Shown: positions 59,644 to 64,000 of the stretch, piece after piece
How the letters are laid out: every line of letters begins with the position of its first letter
Position numbering within the stretch: position 1 is the stretch's first letter
Assembly: GCA_947179485.1 (NCBI GenBank)
Contig: OX359246.1
Location: forward strand, 17,174,001 to 17,238,000
Length of the DNA: 64,000 nucleotides
From: Allacma fusca
Lineage: Eukaryota; Arthropoda; Collembola; Symphypleona; Sminthuridae
Reading direction: 5' to 3'
Notes under the pieces: generated by a model
Databases searched by the model: none
The model's input: the letters and a program-made list of their open reading frames with translations, nothing else
What the model was told of the DNA's origin: nothing
Translations under genes and position numbers: made by a program

Positions 59644-60856
59644 ATGGGCGACGCTGCTTCAGGTACTTTACGTAATGTTTTCGTAAGTTCAGTTAAACAT
59701 TATGCTAGTCAGGTAGGAAATTTAAAATAAAATATTTTGAAAGGTTACTTAGATAAGATAGACCCATGTATTTATTTGGTTCTTGTTACAACGGACCCTG
59801 ATGATTACGTTACAAGTGCAAATTCTTATTTACTAAATTTTTTAAAATTAGTTTCATAACCTCGTTTACTTTGAGGATAACAGTGGTTGCGTTCGACAGC
59901 TAAAGTAGCAATTTTTTGCGGATTTCGAAATTAGCAGCTCTTTATTTCAGAAACAAATATTCCATTGTAAGAATCTTTTGAACGGTTATTCTAGGAAACG
60001 TTTTGAGCTCTCCGGTGTGCTATTCAACTGGTTCCTACCTTGATAATTTTAGGCATAACCAGTAAGAAATTAGTGCAAGGTTGGGGAAATTAAACTTAAG
60101 GAGCGAAAGTTTCAAATAAAAAATAATTTTCCATTTTCTCATGGACTGCCTGACGTTCATTAAAATAATAACTCCGAATTTTTAAGGTAACAAATTTTGT
60201 GAAGATTAATTTAAGCATGGTATAAATTAGCCTAATTTAACTGATGAAATCAATTTGAGAATGTGCGGTTTTAAGACCCAAAACTGTGAGGACATGTTTA
60301 CAAGAACTACAGGGAAAATAAATATGTTAGGCATATTTTCAAGTCCTGATTTTGAGACACGAGGCCGACGTTTAGACTCCAAAGAATTCCTCATATCGTT
60401 CTAGTTTCTTCGCGTCTTTGTCATTTTTGCTCTCGAAGCTTTTTGCACCAAATTTCAGCTCTCCGTTAGTCATACCCACACTGCCCAACGTAAGGCCATC
60501 AGCCAGTTCCAGAGCTCCCTGGAATCATAAAAGTTCCCAGAAAAATAAAAAAAACTTCTTGCGGCAGGAGATTGTTCAGAAGTGTTGTAGGTTTTACTCA
60601 GTGTGACATATGTAAATACTTACTGTAAGGGACGCGTGGCTTTTGTATGTATTCTGTCACCTTGCAGTATGACTACAAGACTCTCCGGCAAAATTTTATG
60701 CTATGTACACATTTCTTGGACGATTTGGTATTTTTTGGCACTTGCCTTCGACGAACAGGGAGTGATGTTTTCCGATTGCAAGGAAGGCATATTCAGCAGC
60801 CTTGGAAGGTGCACCATTACTACGTCAGTCTCCACTCTTGCTCTTTCCCTAACTGA
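59644..60856 (+). CDS. Weak candidate two-exon small gene
   Basis: Exon 59644-59712 (MGDAASGTLRNV..., donor CAG|GTAGG) and exon 60668-60856 would join in phase 0 to an 84-aa frame. The second exon is preceded by a good acceptor (TCACCTTGCAG), stays open for 62 codons (YDYKTLRQNF...) and is followed by AATAAA at 60883. No family is recognised and the first exon begins only 88 bp from the Gr-E start. It could be chance. Confidence 0.22.
60372..60518 (-). CDS. Weak candidate terminal exon on the minus strand
   Basis: After an AG acceptor (ATTCCAG) there is a 48-codon frame to a stop at 60372. It reads like real protein (LADGLTLGSVGMTNGELKFG, ending in ERYEEFFGV). No compatible upstream exon was found: the nearest donor (near 60620) gives the wrong phase. 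It also lies inside the intron of the competing plus-strand candidate. Confidence 0.22.
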   Translation of the reverse strand, partial: GALELADGLTLGSVGMTNGELKFGAKSFESKNDKDAKKLERYEEFFGV

Positions 60857-62160
60857 CTCCGTTTTTACTCGTTTTTACACATAATAAAGAGATTATAATT
60901 GGGAAAACTAAATTTCTCAATCCTTCTACATTACCGTAGTCCAATGCTTACACTCTACCATGAGCGAGTTAACTTTCACACCGAAGTTACGTGCAATGTA
61001 GATACAGCATACAGCAGATTCATTCATTGTAAGTTTGATCAAATAAGTGAAAATGAACTCAATTCATAAAATAACTAATTTCTCAACAAATGTTCCCGTT
61101 GCTCTTGAATTGTCAATGAAAAATGATTGCATAGGCTGACCGAAGAAACATTTATATCAATGACCGTTAAAAATCAACACTGATGGCAGAAACACAACGT
61201 TTTGAACTTACGTACATACAATGCACGACAGCCATCATAGCTTCTAGAAGTAACGATCTAGAATGCATTTTAGATGCCAGCTAAAACACTATGCAAATGA
61301 TTAGAATATCATTTAAGATTACTAAAATTTATTAACAAGTGGTCTTAGAAGCTAGATCCGTGTTTTGCCAGTGTTTTGCCAATGGCATGTCAAAGTGTAT
61401 TTAAAACGTTAAATAGGTTCTCGTAATCAGCATGATGATTTAGATTTTGGATTTTGGCGTTGAACGGTATCTTGATACTGCATCATATTCGAAGAGAAAA
61501 CGGAAGGCTTGTACCATTGCAACATACAGTACTTCATCGTTGTAAAGTCTCAACTGTCAAATAACGAAGAATCAATAAATAAGTAGTAGCAAAAACTAAT
61601 TTCGAAACGGATACGAATCTGGAATGCAAAACGGACGATGATACTCACATGGTATTCCATTTTGACCTGTTGACCTCCCGAAGTACACAGTAATTATGAA
61701 TATCATAACTACGCACAATAAATATTAAAATACTTTCGAATCAACTCGTGGTGCTAATATGCAAAGTAATAACTATGGAGACTAATACGTAATAAAAATA
61801 GTTTGAGCTCAGCACATGACAAACGATACGAACTCTCCGACAATAAAGGAATATACCGACTGCGAAGCGTTCTCTAACAACCACTTCAAGAAGCTTGCGT
61901 AGCTGTCGCCGCACCTTTCGGAAGAATCGCCAGGTCGTAGATCGTTACATCAAAATCGTCCATGTATTTCAGTTGCATGAAGACTTATTGAGATTAGGAA
62001 GGATGGCTACGTAAAGAAACGACGCCATTTTAATAATATGTGCATAGAAATTTCAATTTCATATTTATCACGGAATTTCATAAACTCATAGTTCCGACTC
62101 CACGATTAATTACGGGCATTACTAAGTGAATATCATTAATAATATAGTGACTTTCTTATA

Positions 62161-62298
62161 TAGTGGTTCCCAAGGGATGAGTAAATACCTGACAATATAT
62201 GGAAATGCCACTATATGTAACTATACTGTAGAACGTAATACAAGGGAAAATTTATACATGCCAACATACGGGGAATGATGTTTAAGAGGAAACCACTA
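62161..62298. mobile_element. TA-flanked MITE, family M1 copy 3
   Basis: The ends TAGTGGTTCCCAAGGG and AAGAGGAAACCACTA match those of the copy at 3767-3932 in the same orientation, with shared interior words (GACAATATATGG, ATGCCA). The left side is flanked by TA; the right TA is mutated to TT. Confidence 0.6.
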
Positions 62299-63031
62299 TT
62301 TAGGAAGTTCAGTTTAATCCTTTTTGGATAGAAACCTTTAATAACATGGTTTTGAATCAAACGGAAAACGTTTAGTGACTAATTATAAATGTCGGGTATA
62401 TAATCTTTATATCTCCTGAGCAATTACGTCAGTTTTAATTTCAACAACCGGAACAATTAAAAGCTTCTAACCCGATGTATTTTTAAAATATAATTATTTT
62501 ATTATTAACCTTTAAGGTTCTCGTTATATTTGGACTCATTTCCTTATATGTACATGTACACAGTAACGACATTTTGCCTAATATGCCGTCGTTTTGGCAT
62601 GTGTGACAGGGATTAATAACCATAGCTTATTATGGGTGTCATTTGTATAAACGTATGACTGACTTAAATTGAGTCAGTGTAAGTCAGTTAGTGAATAGGT
62701 AGAAGTCGTACTGAATTTAAAACGTCCTCAAAAATACTTCCCAAAATAATAAAACCGCCATTAACAAATTAAACATCAAAACTAAATAGGCATTTCCCTT
62801 TTACACAATTAACTAAATGAACCGCTGAAATTCTGGATTAAAATCGTATATACATACATTCCTTGATTCGTTTAGCCTCTCCGTGTCATTAATAACCGTA
62901 AATATAAAAGAGATAAATATAAAAGTAAATTTTCCGGCTACCTTTTCCGGAACTACATTAACGAAAAAAAACCAAAGGTGTAGATTGATCGTGAACGTAC
63001 CTACGTTGTAAAAACACGACTATAGTTCAGA

Positions 63032-63929
63032 ATGCTATCATGCTTTGAAGTACGTTGGAACATGCACAATTTTAAAATAGCTTCCCAGCTTTGCACAGTG
63101 CCACTACAAATTGACCAGAGAAATGGAAAAGTACAGTCTTGTAGATCTCCGTATAGGAGATTTGCATTTTTAGTCCAGTTTGGGTTTGCAGGAGCGTATG
63201 TTATCCTTCTATTGGGAAGATTGTTGGAAATAATAATATTTTCAACGCATTTGAATCCAATAGACACAACAATACATGTTGTACTTCTACAGGTAACGAT
63301 TTCCGTCTTATACAATACGGTCAAGCTACACATACTACATCCTGAAGGAACAGTGCTTGTGTTCAATGAGCTGTATAAAGATAGTGGTAAGGAACATTTG
63401 GAATGAATATAAAATCTTTCGGTCATTGAGACCGCAATGTTTGACATCAGTAAATCTGCATGCACGCATTATTGACAACTTCATGGGGATAAATTATTTC
63501 TTAAAATCCTTGTGTAGCTCACCTGAATCTGTCGAAAGTATCTATATATGAAATAGCTGCACTGGAGAGATAACATAAACTATACGTAGAATTAAATTTG
63601 ATATTTTCAGGCAAAAAGCAGTTCCAATGGCGCAATTACACGATTCAAGAAATACTTACAATTTTTATATTTGCGTCGGATTACATTGGCTGGACCATAC
63701 TGTTGTTGCCTACATTTGTAATGAATCCTAACCGCTCCTATTTTATTGGATCGGCGTTTTCATTGAACAATGTTGGCCGAATCATAATTGCCATACTGAT
63801 GGAAATCTCAATACATTACTTTATCTGTACACATCAAATTATATCCGTATTTATGCAGCTGTCCATGTTTCAAAAGGCGTCATCTGATATAAAAAGTCAA
63901 ATTCAACAACTGAAGGGCCTGAAAAAAAT
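63032..63929 (+). CDS. N-terminal part of a further 7TM chemoreceptor-like gene (Gr-F, cut by window end)
   Basis: Exon 1 (63032-63386) ends in phase 1 at GAT AGT G|GTAAGG, and exon 2 (63611-63929) continues in frame to a GTAAGT donor. The gene runs beyond the window. About 224 residues are visible. The early block YRRFAFLVQFGFAGAYVILL is a membrane segment, followed by DTTIHVVLLQVTISVLYNTV, then ILTIFIFASDYIGWTILLLP and ISIHYFICTHQIISVFMQL. Membrane topology and the presence of ten other receptor genes support a Gr-like receptor, but no diagnostic C-terminus can be seen. The start Met at 63032 is the first in frame. It is unlike subfamilies A and D in intron phases. Confidence 0.6.
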
Positions 63930-64000
63930 GTAAGTCGTTATACATGTGTTTTGTTACAGCTTGCAATTATTACATCCAGATCAGATTCCTTAAATTTTGG

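Larger units (their letters stand above)
59556..63031. other. 3.5-kb stretch with no confident gene
   Basis: Two weak exon candidates lie here (59644-60856 plus, 60372-60518 minus) and MITE M1 copy 3 is at 62161-62298. The rest is AT-rich sequence without splice-bounded frames. Confidence 0.4.

Noticed and set aside
1-64000. CRISPR arrays, operons, ribosome binding sites, tRNA and rRNA genes
   Set aside because: The gene structures are eukaryotic. The tandem repeats seen are a satellite, microsatellites or transposon arms, and no tRNA-like A/B box pair or rRNA sequence was noticed.

Overview
The window is nuclear DNA from an arthropod, most likely a non-insect hexapod such as a springtail (inference). 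It is AT-rich and every gene is split by short GT-AG introns. It holds one RR-2 chitin-binding cuticle protein, one odorant-binding-protein-like secreted protein and eleven seven-transmembrane gustatory-receptor-like (Gr) genes. No classical odorant receptor, rRNA, tRNA or CRISPR array was seen.

Layout: 0.75-1.7 kb, a cuticle protein gene (+). 2.7-13.6 kb, three tandem Gr genes (+) of one subfamily (A1-A3), interrupted by a 148-bp satellite and a 1.3-kb transposable element. 14.4-17.2 kb, a Gr gene (-, B) whose first intron carries a 1.2-kb element. 18.5-19.9 kb, a foldback element. 21.5-22.8 kb, a receptor-like gene (+, C). 23.2-38.2 kb, four tandem Gr genes (-, D1-D4). 42.1-44.8 kb, a nine-exon MFSD8-like lysosomal transporter gene (+). 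48.6-51.2 kb, a ten-exon type-B carboxylesterase gene (+). 51.9-52.5 kb, a small orphan gene (-). 53.4-57.4 kb, a secreted two-domain odorant-binding-protein-like gene (+). 58.1-59.6 kb, a receptor gene (-, E). 63.0 kb to the end, the start of another receptor gene (+, F).

Subfamilies A and D sit on opposite strands and share little sequence, yet have the same exon plan: one long exon of 310-411 codons, then exons of 23-25, 30 and 24-41 codons, all joined by phase-0 introns. The last exon ends in the Gr TM7 signature (T-hydrophobics-QF or QL). This supports the gene models and one common ancestor. The D copies look like recent tandem duplicates. A receptor cluster, an odorant-binding-like protein and an esterase together suggest a chemosensory and xenobiotic neighbourhood, but nothing in the sequence shows co-regulation.

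The most unusual structure is a set of non-autonomous transposable elements. Six well-supported ones, plus two weaker ones, start with YAG[A/G/T]G, have terminal inverted repeats and are flanked by 8-bp duplications that mostly fit nTnnnnAn, as in the hAT superfamily. In most of them both arms are filled with dense copies of a short word private to that element (for example TTCAAG, GGAAC, ATTCGAA, AAAATAC, GTACT). Two TA-flanked MITE families and a separate TA-flanked element with a 32-nt arm repeat are also present.
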